A DNA stretch of 64,000 bases from Ramlibacter agri (lineage in GTDB: Bacteria > Pseudomonadota > Gammaproteobacteria > Burkholderiales > Burkholderiaceae_C): positions 682,001-746,000 of the forward strand of contig NZ_JABBFX010000003.1 in assembly GCF_012927085.1 (NCBI RefSeq), read 5' to 3'. The translations under genes and the position numbers were made by a program. Under the pieces are notes generated by a model, which saw only the letters and a list, made by a program, of their open reading frames with translations, ran no database searches and was not told where the DNA came from. How positions within the stretch are numbered: position 1 is the stretch's first letter; every line of letters starts with the position of its first letter. Shown one piece after another: positions 8,392 to 17,350 of the stretch.

Positions 8392-9360
8392 TTAGTCCAG
8401 GCGAATGTTGTTGCGCGTGATGATGTCGCGGTACAGGGCCGAGTCGCTCTTGATGCGCGCGGCCAGGCCCTTGGCGCTGGTGTCGTCGACCTTCCAGCCT
8501 TGCAGCAGCAGCTTCTGTCGGATGTCGCGGTTGTTCAGGATCTTGTCCAGTTCCGCGCTCAGGCGCGCCTGGTTGGCGGCCGGCATGGAGGCCGGCGCCA
8601 TGATGGCGTTCCACACCTCGATGTTGATGCCCTTCACGCCGATCTCGCCCAGGCTGGGCAAGGTGGGCGCCATCGGGCTGCGCTTCTCGGAGCTGACGAA
8701 CAGCGCATCGAGCTTGCCGCTGTCCACCAGCGGCTGCACGGTCGAAGGCGGCAGCAGCGCCATCTGCAACTGGCCACCGAGCAGGTTGGTGATGATCTGC
8801 GGCGCGCCGGCATAAGGCACGTGCACCGGGTTGATGCCCAGCGGCCGCTTCAGCAGTTCCATGCCCAGGTGCGTGCCCGAGCCGGCGCCGGAGGAGCCGA
8901 AGTTGATCTTGTCGCCCTGTGCGCGAGCAAAGTCGATCAGCTTCTGCGGCGTCGACAGGCCCAGCGACTTGGGCGCCACCATCACCAGCGGGCCGGAGGC
9001 GACCATCGCGATCGGCGCGAAGTCCTTGGCCGGGTCGTAGCCCAGGCGGGAGTACAGGTAGGCAGAGCTGGTGAGCGGGCCGTTGCCGATGATGGCGATG
9101 GTGTGGCCGTCGGTGGCGCGGGCCAGCGCCTCGGCGCCCAGGTTGCCGCTGGCGCCCGGGCGGTTTTCCACCACCACCGTCTGGCCGAGGGCCTTGGACA
9201 GCGGCTCCGCGAGCAGGCGCGCCTGCATGTCCGGCGAAGAGCCGGCCGGGTAGCCGACGATGAAGTGGATCGGCTTCGTGGGCCAGCCCTGGGCGAAGGC
9301 CGACAGCGAGGCGAACAGGGCGGCACCGAGGATCAGGCGGCGCAGGGCGCGACGGGGCAT
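8392..9360 (-). CDS. Bug/TctC-family periplasmic binding protein
   Basis: The ATG at 9360 is chosen because GGAGAC lies just upstream and a signal peptide follows (hydrophobic stretch about residues 9-22, cleavage near A-F-A). The in-frame extension to 9495 is not supported. V-V-V-E-N-R-P-G-A-S-G and H-V-P-Y-A-G are typical, but the usual P-D-G-Y-T is T-D-G-H-T here, a variant loop. Length is 322 residues. It is monocistronic and divergent from another Bug gene (9555), with about 194 bases between them, and converges on the LysR gene across the inverted repeat. Confidence 0.93.
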   Translation of the reverse strand: MPRRALRRLILGAALFASLSAFAQGWPTKPIHFIVGYPAGSSPDMQARLLAEPLSKALGQTVVVENRPGASGNLGAEALARATDGHTIAIIGNGPLTSSAYLYSRLGYDPAKDFAPIAMVASGPLVMVAPKSLGLSTPQKLIDFARAQGDKINFGSSGAGSGTHLGMELLKRPLGINPVHVPYAGAPQIITNLLGGQLQMALLPPSTVQPLVDSGKLDALFVSSEKRSPMAPTLPSLGEIGVKGINIEVWNAIMAPASMPAANQARLSAELDKILNNRDIRQKLLLQGWKVDDTSAKGLAARIKSDSALYRDIITRNNIRLD

Positions 9361-9554
9361 GCGTTGTCTCCAGTTTGTGGCGCCATTCTGGGGCAAGCGC
9401 CCGGGCGTGCGTTTCGCCGTGGTGATGCGGGGTATTGCGGGGCGTGATGGAGCGAGGCATCTCCGCCGGAGAACACTCGCTTGCCCGACGGCCAACCCTC
9501 TGCCGGGACCTTGTCCCTAAAGTCGCTGGCTGCAACAGCAAGGAGACAGAACAA

Positions 9555-10526
9555 ATGCAGTCTTTCACCCGAGCCGCGCTCGCGCTCGCATTCGCCGCCA
9601 CGGCCGGCGCCTCCCTCGCGCAGTCCTACCCGTCCCGCCCGATCCGGCTGGTGGTTCCCTACACCGCCGGCGGCAGCGCCGACGTGATGGGCCGAGCCAT
9701 CGGCCAGTACCTTTCCATCGCGCTGAAGCAGCCGGTGATCGTCGACAACAAGCCCGGCGCCGACGGCCTGATCGGCGCCGACGCGGTGGCGAAAGCGCCC
9801 GCCGACGGCTACACCTTGCTGTTCGGGCCGAACGCGCTGTATTCGATCTTCCCGCAGATGCACCCCAAGGCGCCGATGAACGTGCGCCGCGACCTGGAGC
9901 CGGTGGCGGGCGTGACCTCCGCGCCGATGGTGATGGCCGTGACCGCCACCTTGCCCGCGAACACGGTGCCCGAACTGATCGCCTATGCGAAGGCCAACCC
10001 GGGCAACGTGAGCTTCGGCTCCGCCGGCAACTCCTCGCTGCAGCGCATGATCGGCGAGAGCTTCGCGCTGGGGGCCGGCCTGAAGATGATCCACGTGCCC
10101 TACAAGGGCACCTCGCAAGCCGCGACCGACCTGGCTTCGGGCCAGCTGAAGGTGCTGTACGGCAGCACCACCAGCATCGACCCGCTGGTGAAGGCGGGCA
10201 AGGCGCGCATCCTGGCCGTCACGTCCAGCAAGCGCTTCCCTGTCGTAGCGGAACTGCCTTCGATCGGCGAATCGGTGAAGGCGTGGCCGGACCTCATCAC
10301 CTTCCAGGGCATCTTCGCGCCCAAGGGCACGCCCAAGGAAGTCGTCGACCGCATTGCCAGGGAAGTGATCGCGGCGAGCCACACGCCGGAGTTCCAGCAG
10401 GTGCTGAAGGCCAATGCCTTCGCGGCCAAGGCGGAGGACGCAACGGCTTTCCGCGCCTCGCTGGAGCGCGATTACGAAACGATGGCCCGCGTCATCCAGG
10501 CCGCCAACATCCAGCCGGAGGAGTGA
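9555..10526 (+). CDS. Bug/TctC-family periplasmic binding protein
   Basis: The 323-residue product starts at an ATG 12 bases after an AGGAG core; the in-frame ATG at 9435 lacks a signal peptide. The signal covers about residues 1-21 (A-S-L-A-Q). The mature chain has V-I-V-D-N-K-P-G-A-D-G, P-A-D-G-Y-T-L-L-F-G and H-V-P-Y-K-G-T-S. It is the first gene of an operon with an HMG-CoA-lyase-like enzyme, a CoA-transferase and a PrpF-type isomerase. It may therefore capture the acid that those enzymes activate and cleave. The ligand is unknown, and no membrane transport partner is nearby. Confidence 0.94.
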   Translation: MQSFTRAALALAFAATAGASLAQSYPSRPIRLVVPYTAGGSADVMGRAIGQYLSIALKQPVIVDNKPGADGLIGADAVAKAPADGYTLLFGPNALYSIFPQMHPKAPMNVRRDLEPVAGVTSAPMVMAVTATLPANTVPELIAYAKANPGNVSFGSAGNSSLQRMIGESFALGAGLKMIHVPYKGTSQAATDLASGQLKVLYGSTTSIDPLVKAGKARILAVTSSKRFPVVAELPSIGESVKAWPDLITFQGIFAPKGTPKEVVDRIAREVIAASHTPEFQQVLKANAFAAKAEDATAFRASLERDYETMARVIQAANIQPEE

Positions 10527-10528
10527 GC

Positions 10529-11458
10529 GTGCCGGACGTCCGTGTCATCGAAGTCGGCCTGCGCGACGGGCTGCAGATGGTCAAGGCCATCCTGCCCACG
10601 GCCAGCAAGCTCGCGTTCATAGCCGCCGCCTACGCGGCTGGCATCCGCGAAATGCAGATCGGCTCCTTCGTGCCCGCCAGCCGCATGCCGCAGTTCGCCG
10701 ACACGCCGCAAGTCGTGGACTACGCGCACCGCTACGCCGGCCTGCACGGCGCGGTGATGGTGCCGAACATCAAGGGCGCGCTGGCGGCGCTGGAGGCCGG
10801 GGCGGACCAGCTGAACCTGCCGGTGTCGGCGAGTGCGGCGCATTCGCAGGCCAACGTGAAGACCACGCCCGACCTGATGATCTCGAACGTGGCCCGTGTG
10901 CGCGAGCTGCGCGACGCGCAGCCGGAAGGCCGGCGACCCAGGATCAAGGTGGGCCTGGCCACGGCTTTCGGCTGCACCTTGCAGGGCGAGGTGCCGGAAG
11001 CGGAAGTCGAGCGGCTGGCCATCGCCGCCATTGCGGCGGGCGCCGACTCGGTGTCCCTCAGCGATACGACCGGCTACGCCGATCCGGCCAAGGTGCGGCG
11101 TCTCTTCAACCGGGTGCGTGCCGCTGCGGGCGACCAAGTCGACACCGCGCACTTCCACGACACGCGCGGGCTGGGCCTGGCCAACGTGGTGGCCGCGCTC
11201 GATTGCGGCATCCGCCGCTTCGACGCTTCGCTGGCCGGACTGGGCGGCTGCCCGCACGCGCCCGGCGCGAGCGGAAACATCGTCACGGAGGACCTGGTCT
11301 TCATGCTCCAGAGCATGGGCCTGGACACCGGCATCTCCGTGGACCAACTGCTGGCCATGCGCGCGCTGCTGCGCGATGGCCTGCCGGAAGAGCCCTTGCA
11401 GGGCAGCCTGTGGAAAGCGGGCGTGACGAAGACATACAGGGAGCATGCGAATGGCTGA
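10529..11458 (+). CDS. HMG-CoA lyase-like enzyme (DRE-TIM family)
   Basis: The gene starts at a GTG two bases after the Bug stop, with GGAGG in front; the longer frame from 10283 is a shadow. The 309-residue TIM barrel has I-E-V-G-L-R-D-G-L-Q at the N-terminus (catalytic Arg, metal Asp), H-F-H-D-T-R-G-L-G for the metal histidines and the lyase signature G-L-G-G-C-P-H-A-P-G-A with the active-site Cys. HMG-CoA lyase splits 3-hydroxy-3-methylglutaryl-CoA into acetyl-CoA and acetoacetate, and relatives cleave other 3-hydroxyacyl-CoAs. The overlapping CoA-transferase gene suggests it acts on a CoA ester made by that enzyme. Confidence 0.9.
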   Translation: MPDVRVIEVGLRDGLQMVKAILPTASKLAFIAAAYAAGIREMQIGSFVPASRMPQFADTPQVVDYAHRYAGLHGAVMVPNIKGALAALEAGADQLNLPVSASAAHSQANVKTTPDLMISNVARVRELRDAQPEGRRPRIKVGLATAFGCTLQGEVPEAEVERLAIAAIAAGADSVSLSDTTGYADPAKVRRLFNRVRAAAGDQVDTAHFHDTRGLGLANVVAALDCGIRRFDASLAGLGGCPHAPGASGNIVTEDLVFMLQSMGLDTGISVDQLLAMRALLRDGLPEEPLQGSLWKAGVTKTYREHANG

Positions 11459-12626
11459 GGGCCCGCTGAAGGGAATCCGCGTCGTCGAACTGACGCACAT
11501 GGTGATGGGGCCGACCTGCGGCATGGTGCTGTCGGACTTCGGCGCCGACGTCATCAAGGTCGAGCCGGTGGGCGGCGACAAGACGCGCACCTTGCGCGGG
11601 CTGGGTGCGGGCTTCTTCCGCACCTTCAACCGCAACAAGCGCAGCGTGGCGCTGGACATGGACAAGCCCGAAGGCATGGAGGCGCTGCACCAGCTGCTGG
11701 CCACCGCCGACGTCTTCGTCGAGAACTTCCGCCCGGGGCGCATGGGGGAGAGTGGCCTGGACTACGCGAGCCTGTCAAAACGCTACCCGCGCCTGATCTG
11801 CGTGTCGCACAAGGGCTTCCTGCCCGGGCCCTACGAGCACCGCAAGGCGCTCGACGAGGTGGTGCAGATGATGTCCGGCCTGGCCTACATGACGGGCCCG
11901 CCGGGCCGGCCGCTGCGCATGGGCGCTTCGGTCAACGACATCATGGGCGGCATCTTCGGCGCGCTGGGCGTATTTGCCGCGCTGCGCGAGCGCGAGCAGA
12001 CCGGCCGCGGCCTCGAAGTGCAGAGTGGCCTGTTCGAGAACTGCGCCTTCCTGGCAGCGCAGCACATGCAGCAGTACGCGAAGACGGGCGTGGAGCCGCA
12101 GCCGATGCCGGCGCGGCACCATGCCTGGGCGGTGTACGACGTGTTCGAGGCGCGCGATGGCCAGGTCTTCATCGCTGTCGTCAGCGACGGCCAGTGGCGC
12201 AGCTTCTGCGAGTTCATCGCGCGGCCGGACCTCGGCGCGGACGACCGGCTGCAAAGCAACAACGACCGCGTGACGGCGCGGCCCTGGCTGATGCCGCAGC
12301 TGCGCGAGATCGTCGGCGCCATGGACGTGGCCGACCTGAAGCGTGAACTGGATGCGCGTGGCATCCCCTACGCGCCGATCGCGCGTCCGCAGGACCTGTT
12401 CGAGGATCCGCACCTGAAAGCCAGCGGCGCGCTGGGGCGCCTGCGCTCGGACGACGGGCAGGAGTCGCGGATTCCGCTGCTGCCGCTGACCTTCGGCGGG
12501 CGGCGGCTCGGGCAGGAGGCTCGCATCGCTGCCCTGGGCGAGCACACCGGCGAAGTGCTGGCCGAACTGGGCTACGACGGCGCGGCCATTGCGCGCCTTC
12601 AGGCCGAGGGCACGGTGCGCGCATGA
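11451..12626 (+). CDS. Class III (CaiB/BaiF) CoA-transferase
   Basis: Two ATGs six bases apart (11445, 11451) can start the gene. The second is better spaced from AGGGAG, and both overlap the lyase stop. The protein of about 391 residues has V-V-E-L-T-H-M-V-M-G-P, L-S-D-F-G-A-D-V-I-K-V-E-P and N-R-N-K-R-S-V-A-L-D. The putative catalytic aspartate is Asp135 in K-A-L-D-E-V-V-Q-M-M-S-G. Family members move CoA between carboxylic acids through an aspartyl-CoA thioester. It closely resembles the CoA-transferase at 17351, which is also beside an HMG-CoA-lyase homologue, so the two look like paralogous modules. Confidence 0.93.
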   Translation: MAEGPLKGIRVVELTHMVMGPTCGMVLSDFGADVIKVEPVGGDKTRTLRGLGAGFFRTFNRNKRSVALDMDKPEGMEALHQLLATADVFVENFRPGRMGESGLDYASLSKRYPRLICVSHKGFLPGPYEHRKALDEVVQMMSGLAYMTGPPGRPLRMGASVNDIMGGIFGALGVFAALREREQTGRGLEVQSGLFENCAFLAAQHMQQYAKTGVEPQPMPARHHAWAVYDVFEARDGQVFIAVVSDGQWRSFCEFIARPDLGADDRLQSNNDRVTARPWLMPQLREIVGAMDVADLKRELDARGIPYAPIARPQDLFEDPHLKASGALGRLRSDDGQESRIPLLPLTFGGRRLGQEARIAALGEHTGEVLAELGYDGAAIARLQAEGTVRA

Positions 12627-13765
12627 AGATCCGCGCCACGTGGATGCGCGGCGGCACCAGCAAGGGCCTGTTCTTCCGTGCGCAGGACCTGCCCGCCGAG
12701 CCCGCGGCGCGTGACCGCATGCTGCTGCGCGCCATGGGCAGCCCCGACCCCTACGGCACGCAGATCGACGGCCTGGGCGGTGCGACGCCCAGCACCAGCA
12801 AGGTCGTGCTGGTGCGGCAGAGCCGGCGCGAGGACTGCGACGTCGAATACCTGTTCGGCGCCGTGTCCATCCGCGAGGCGCGCATCGACTGGAGCGGCAA
12901 TTGCGGCAACCTCACGGCAGCCGTCGCGCCTTTCGCCATCGCGCAGGGCCTGCACAGGCCGGCCGCGGAGGGCACGGTGTGCGTGCGCATGTGGCAGGAC
13001 AACATCGGGCAGCGGATCCTGACGCACGTGGCCGTGCGCGCGGGAGAGGTGGTGGAAGAGGGTGCTTTTGCGCTCGATGGCGTCGCCTTTCCGTCGTCCG
13101 AGATCCGCTTGGAGTTTCTCGACCCGGGCGCCGACCCCGAGAGCGGCGGCGGGCCGTTGTTCCCGACGGGGCATCTGTCGGATCTCTGGGAAGCGCCGGG
13201 CTTCGGGGTTTGTGCGATCACGCTGCTGACCGCAGGCGCGCCCACGCTGTTCGTGCGGGCGCAGGATCTCGGCCTGTCTGGCAGCGAACTGCAGTCGCAG
13301 CTGGAGGTGGCCAAGGCGGCGCGCGAAGCGCTGGTCACCCTGCGCCGCCGGGCGGCGATGCTGCTGGGGTTGGCCGCAAGCGAAGCGGAAGCGGATGCCG
13401 CGAGTCCCCACGTCCCGCGCGTCGCCTTCGTCGCACCGCCGCGGGACTACCAGGCCTCGGGTGGCAAGGCAGTTCGTGCGGACGAGACCGACCTGGCCGT
13501 GCGCATCCTGTCCCTCGGCCGGCTGCATCAGGCGATGACGGGAACGGGAGCAGTTGCGCTCGCGGTGGCAGCGGCAGTGCCTGGAACCGTCGTGGCGGAA
13601 GCTGCAGGAGGTGCGCGCGAGTCCGTGCGCTTCGGCCATCCTTCCGGCGTGCTGGAAGTCGGTGCCAGCGTGCGCCGCGGCGATTCCGGCGAATGGCAGG
13701 CGACCCGCGTCGTCATGAGCCGCAGTGCGCGGCGCCTCATGGAAGGCGAAGTCTTCGTCCCCTGA
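12623..13765 (+). CDS. PrpF/4-oxalomesaconate tautomerase-family isomerase
   Basis: The 380-residue protein overlaps the CoA-transferase stop by ATGA. Its start I-R-A-T-W-M-R-G-G-T-S-K-G, then D-G-L-G-G-A-T-P-S-T-S-K and N-C-G-N-L-T-A-A-V are diagnostic of the PrpF family (two diaminopimelate-epimerase-like domains). Known members isomerise 2-methylaconitate or tautomerise 4-oxalomesaconate in aromatic degradation. Which applies is undecided. No 2-methylcitrate genes are visible, whereas a LigI-like hydrolase gene lies at 21101, so an aromatic-acid role is slightly favoured by context. It is the last gene of the operon that starts at 9555. Confidence 0.92.
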   Translation: MKIRATWMRGGTSKGLFFRAQDLPAEPAARDRMLLRAMGSPDPYGTQIDGLGGATPSTSKVVLVRQSRREDCDVEYLFGAVSIREARIDWSGNCGNLTAAVAPFAIAQGLHRPAAEGTVCVRMWQDNIGQRILTHVAVRAGEVVEEGAFALDGVAFPSSEIRLEFLDPGADPESGGGPLFPTGHLSDLWEAPGFGVCAITLLTAGAPTLFVRAQDLGLSGSELQSQLEVAKAAREALVTLRRRAAMLLGLAASEAEADAASPHVPRVAFVAPPRDYQASGGKAVRADETDLAVRILSLGRLHQAMTGTGAVALAVAAAVPGTVVAEAAGGARESVRFGHPSGVLEVGASVRRGDSGEWQATRVVMSRSARRLMEGEVFVP

Positions 13766-13768
13766 GGC

Positions 13769-14665
13769 TCATGCCAGCGCCGCCTGCAGGTGCTCGCGGT
13801 AGCTCTCGACAAAGGCCCGCGCGGCCCCCGACACGTGCCGGCCGGGCGGGTACACGGCGTGGATGCCGCCCTTGGGCAAGGACCAGGACGGCAGCAGGCG
13901 GACCAGCTTGCCTTCGCGCACCAGTGGCAGCACGGAAGGGTGGTCCAGCACGGAAACGCCAGCCCCTTGTTCCAGCAGCGCACGCAGCGTGGAAGTGGAG
14001 TCCACCTGCAGGCGCGAGCGCACCCGCACCGACTCCTTCTTCCCGCGTGCCGACGCGAAGGTCCAGGTGAGCGGGCTGCGCAGCAGGGTCAGGTGGATCC
14101 AGTCATGCTCGGCGAGGTCCGCCGGCCGGCGCGGCGCGGGTTTCGCTCGCAGGTAAGCCGGCGAGGCCACCACCCATTGCTCGAACTCGGCCAGCTTCGT
14201 CGCGCGCTCCGACGAATCGCGCAGGTGGCCGAGGCGGATCGCCACGTCGATGCCGCCGGCGACGAGGTCCAGCACGCGGTCGGCCGCGAACAGCTCGATG
14301 CGCAGCCCGGGATGCGCAGCTGAAAAGCGAGCCAGCGGCGCGGCCAGCGACATGGCAGCCTGTTCGACCGGCGCGGTGATGCGCAAGTGGCCGGTGAGGA
14401 GCTGGCGCGAGGACGCCGCGCCGGCCAGCGCTTCGCGGACGGTGCGCAGCGGCGCCGCCGCCGCGTCGAACAGCTGCTGCCCCGCCTGCGTCAACTGCAC
14501 GCGGCGGGTGGTGCGCACGAACAGGTCGACCCCGAGTTGCGCCTCGAGTTGCCGCACGCGCAGGCTGACGGCGGACTTCGTCATGCCCAGCCGGTCCGCG
14601 GCGGCCGTGAAGCCGCCGGCTTCCGCCACCGCCGTGAACACTGCCAGGGGGTCGAGGCTGTCCAT
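13769..14665 (-). CDS. LysR-family regulator, divergent from NAD(P)-binding protein
   Basis: The ATG at 14665 gives a 298-residue LysR protein; the longer frame past it reads into the neighbour's antisense. The HTH segment G-G-F-T-A-A-A-D-R-L-G-M-T-K-S-A-V-S lies at about residues 17-34, followed by the wing with F-V-R-T-T-R-R-V-Q-L-T-Q. The effector domain shows I-D-V-A-I-R-L-G. This pattern matches the group of LysR proteins that control a neighbouring divergent reductase. The stop abuts the PrpF stop (3 bases). Autoregulation through the shared 97-base intergenic region is likely but not shown. Confidence 0.93.
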   Translation of the reverse strand: MDSLDPLAVFTAVAEAGGFTAAADRLGMTKSAVSLRVRQLEAQLGVDLFVRTTRRVQLTQAGQQLFDAAAAPLRTVREALAGAASSRQLLTGHLRITAPVEQAAMSLAAPLARFSAAHPGLRIELFAADRVLDLVAGGIDVAIRLGHLRDSSERATKLAEFEQWVVASPAYLRAKPAPRRPADLAEHDWIHLTLLRSPLTWTFASARGKKESVRVRSRLQVDSTSTLRALLEQGAGVSVLDHPSVLPLVREGKLVRLLPSWSLPKGGIHAVYPPGRHVSGAARAFVESYREHLQAALA

Positions 14666-14723
14666 GATTGTCGAGTTTTCCGAAACAGAGCTTGCTGGAA
14701 TGGCCAGTTTATCGATCCAGTGA

Positions 14724-14743
14724 TGCCGCCCACAATTGCGGCA
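14724..14743. promoter_or_regulatory. Dyad TGCCGC-N8-GCGGCA upstream of the epimerase-like gene
   Basis: A perfect 6-base inverted repeat with an 8-base spacer ends 18 bases before the ATG at 14762, in the divergent LysR/NAD-binding intergenic region. A second, wider dyad (CTGGA near 14695 and TCCAG near 14716) also lies there. Either could bind the LysR protein. The dyad may instead lie in the 5' leader and form a small hairpin over the ribosome site. Confidence 0.3.
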
Positions 14744-14761
14744 TTCCCTCAGGAGCACTCC

Positions 14762-15400
14762 ATGAACATCACCTTGATCGGCGCCTCCGGCTTCATCGGC
14801 ACCGCGATCCGCAACGAAGCGCTGGCCCGCGGCCACCACGTGAAGGCGCTGGTGCGCAAGCCGGAGCAGGTCCCGGCCCAGGCCAAGCTGCAGGTCGAGC
14901 GCGCCGACGTGTTCGACAGCGCCGCGCTGGCGCGACAACTGGCGGGCAGCGATGCGGTGATCAGCGCCTTCAGCGGCCACAGCCACGGCGACATTCACGC
15001 CGACTACGTGCGCGGCATCGAGTCCATCGTCGCAGCCACGAAGGACGCCAAGGTGCCGCGGCTGCTGGTGGTCGGCGGCGCCGGCAGCCTGTACGCCGCA
15101 CCCGGCCTGCAGGTGGTGGATGCGCCCGACTTCCCGGAACAGTGGAAGGCCTCCGCGCTGGGCGCGCGCGACGCCCTGGAGTTGCTGCGACAGAGCAAGG
15201 GCCTGGACTGGTCGATGCTGAGCCCGGCCGCCGTCATCGCGCCCGGCGAACGCACCGGCAAGTTCCGGCTCGGACGCGACGACCTGCTGGTCGACGCTTC
15301 CGGCCAGAGCCGCATCTCGCTGCAGGACTACGCGGTCGCGATGATCGACGAACTGGAAAAGGCCGCGCACCGCGGCCAGCGCTTCACGCTCGCCTACTGA
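14762..15400 (+). CDS. NAD(P)-binding epimerase/reductase-like protein (YwnB-type atypical SDR)
   Basis: The 212-residue protein is short for the extended SDR class and fits the NAD(P)H-binding atypical SDRs. It opens I-T-L-I-G-A-S-G-F-I-G-T-A-I (dinucleotide motif G-x-x-G-x-x-G), has R-K-P for NADP selection and the central V-V-G-G-A-G-S-L. There is no Y-x-x-x-K catalytic pair, as usual in this group. An AGGAG site precedes the ATG. Proteins of this type are quinone or flavin reductases or redox sensors and are often controlled by a divergent LysR gene, as here. The substrate is unknown. Confidence 0.87.
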   Translation: MNITLIGASGFIGTAIRNEALARGHHVKALVRKPEQVPAQAKLQVERADVFDSAALARQLAGSDAVISAFSGHSHGDIHADYVRGIESIVAATKDAKVPRLLVVGGAGSLYAAPGLQVVDAPDFPEQWKASALGARDALELLRQSKGLDWSMLSPAAVIAPGERTGKFRLGRDDLLVDASGQSRISLQDYAVAMIDELEKAAHRGQRFTLAY

Positions 15401-16310
15401 GCTTCCCGCGCCGCGCCGAGCGCGCGCAGGTGTTCCAGCAAGCGGCCCGCCACTTCGGACAGCGGCTTGTCCGCATGCACGCAGACCACCACGTTGCGCG
15501 TGGCCCAGGGCTCGGCCAGCGGCACCATGCGCAGCTTGAGCGCCTGCGCGGGAATGCCCACGGCCCGGGACGACAGGATCGCCACGCCCAGGTTGGCCGC
15601 GATCAGGTGGCAAGCGCGGCCTCGTAGGTGCTGACGTGCGAGCGGTAGCGCAGCTTGCGCCCCTTGCGCGCGGCCAGGCCGGCCAGGAAGGTCTCCATCC
15701 GGCTGCCGGGCTGCAGGCCGACCAGGTCGTGCGCCATCACCTGGTCGAAGTCCACGGCGGCCTCGTTGGCCAGCGCGTGGTCGTCGCGGCACACCAGCAC
15801 CAGTTCGTCGCGGCTGTACGGGTACTGCCGCACGCCGAACAGGTCCACCGTGGACAGGCACACGCCGAGGTCGGCCGCGCCTTCGCGCACACCTTGCGCC
15901 ACGGCCGAACTCACGCGCTCCTGCAGGTCCACCCGCACGTTCGGGTGCTGCAGCATGAAGGCGGTGACGTCCTTGGGCAGCAGTTCGACCATCGAGGAGA
16001 TGTGCGCCCAAAGCCGCACATGGCCGCGGGCGCCCTGGCCGTATTCCTCCAGTTCCGCTTCCAGCAGCGTGGTGCTTTCCAGGATGCGGCGCGCGTGCTC
16101 CAGGAAGGCCTGGCCGGCGGCGGTGGGCTTGACGCCGCGGCCGCCGCGCACCAGCAGCATGACGCCGGCTGCGCTCTCCACCTCCGCGATGCGCTTGCTG
16201 ACGGCGGAAGGCGCGATCGCCTCGCGCTCGGCGGCCTTGGTGATGCTGGCTTCGTCGCACACAGCGACGAACAGCTTCAAGGTGGTGAGGTCGGGGCGCC
16301 ATCCGCTCAT
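15394..16310 (-). pseudogene. LysR-family regulator, frameshifted in the effector domain
   Basis: From the ATG at 16310 the frame encodes a normal LysR N-terminus (W-R-P-D-L-T-T-L-K-L-F-V-A-V, HTH A-A-E-R-E-A-I-A-P-S-A-V-S). It stops early at 15603 after S-T-Y-E-A-A-L-A-T. In another frame the missing C-terminus continues at once with C-H-L-I-A-A-N-L-G-V-A-I-L and runs to a stop at 15394. The intact paralogue at 16343 reads S-T-F-E-A-A-C-H-I-I-A-E-N at this point, so the shift lies at about 15606-15616 (two extra bases or one missing). It may be a true inactivation or an assembly error. Confidence 0.85.
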
Positions 16311-16342
16311 GCGGCGGATGATGCCAGAGTACGATCGCCGCC

Positions 16343-17257
16343 ATGCCCACCTGGAGACCCGACCTCCTTTCGCTGCGCCTGTTCGTCGCCGCCTGCGAGG
16401 AGGCCAGCATGGCGCGCGCGGCCGAGCGCGAAGCCATCGTGCCGTCGGCGATCAGCAAGCGCATCGCGGAAATGGAAGAGGCCACCGGCGTGCCGCTGCT
16501 GGTGCGCGGCGCGCGCGGCGTGCGGCCCACGCCGGCCGGCACGGCGCTGCTGCATCACGCGCAGCAGATCGTGCGCAGCGCGGAGAAGATGCAGGCCGAG
16601 ATCGCCGAGTTCGCCCAGGGCGTGCGCGGCCACGTCCGGCTGCTGGCGAACATCTCCTCGATCGTGGAGTTCCTGCCGCGCGACATGAGCGCCTTCATGG
16701 TGGCGCATCCGCAGATCCGCATCGACCTGCAGGAGCGCGTCAGCGCCCAGATCGCCGAAGGCGTGCGTGAAGGCCAGGCCGAACTGGGCATCTGCCTGGC
16801 CAGCGTCGACCTGAGCGAGCTCACGGTACACCCATATGCCGTCGACCACCTGGGCGTGGTGGTGCACACCGCGCATCCGCTGGCGGCGCGCGAATCGGTG
16901 CGCTTCGAGGACACGCTGGAATTCGACTTCGTCGCGCTCAGCCCGGACAGCGCCACCACGCGCCGGTTGTCGGCGCTCGCAGCGCGGCTGGGCCGCACCA
17001 TCAACCACCGCATGTACGTGAGTACTTTCGAAGCAGCCTGCCACATCATCGCGGAGAACCTGGCCATCGGCGTGCTCGCGCACGACGCGGTCAAGCCTTT
17101 CCAGCCCGCGCTGGGCCTGCAGGTGGTGCGGCTGGAGGACGACTGGGCCAGGCGCGAGATCGTGCTGGTGCACCGCGACGAGTCGCTGCTGACGCCGCCG
17201 GCCCGGGCGCTGGCGCGCCACCTGCAGGAGCGGGTGGCGGCGCGCGGCAGGCGCTAG
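16343..17257 (+). CDS. LysR-family regulator, intact paralogue of the adjacent frameshifted gene
   Basis: The 304-residue LysR protein begins W-R-P-D-L-L-S-L-R-L-F-V-A-A and has the HTH E-A-S-M-A-R-A-A-E-R-E-A-I-V-P-S-A-I-S at about residues 21-39. It is clearly related over its whole length to the gene on the other strand (start 16310). The two starts are only 32 bases apart, so they form a divergent inverted pair sharing one promoter region. The CoA-transferase operon begins 93 bases after its stop on the same strand and is the most likely target. The effector is unknown. Confidence 0.94.
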   Translation: MPTWRPDLLSLRLFVAACEEASMARAAEREAIVPSAISKRIAEMEEATGVPLLVRGARGVRPTPAGTALLHHAQQIVRSAEKMQAEIAEFAQGVRGHVRLLANISSIVEFLPRDMSAFMVAHPQIRIDLQERVSAQIAEGVREGQAELGICLASVDLSELTVHPYAVDHLGVVVHTAHPLAARESVRFEDTLEFDFVALSPDSATTRRLSALAARLGRTINHRMYVSTFEAACHIIAENLAIGVLAHDAVKPFQPALGLQVVRLEDDWARREIVLVHRDESLLTPPARALARHLQERVAARGRR

Positions 17258-17350
17258 CCGTTCTGGCCGGGCATCGCAGCGGTGCCCAACGATCAATCCA
17301 CGCGCAGGCTCGCGCTCCTATTCTTGCTCCTGCATTCAGGAGACAGGCAG

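Noticed and set aside
12623..13765. 2-Methylcitrate cycle (prp) locus
   Set aside because: Apart from the PrpF-family gene no methylcitrate synthase, AcnD or methylisocitrate lyase is present.
13528..13983. Small minus-strand frame at the PrpF/LysR junction
   Set aside because: It overlaps the ends of two well-supported genes in a shadow frame.
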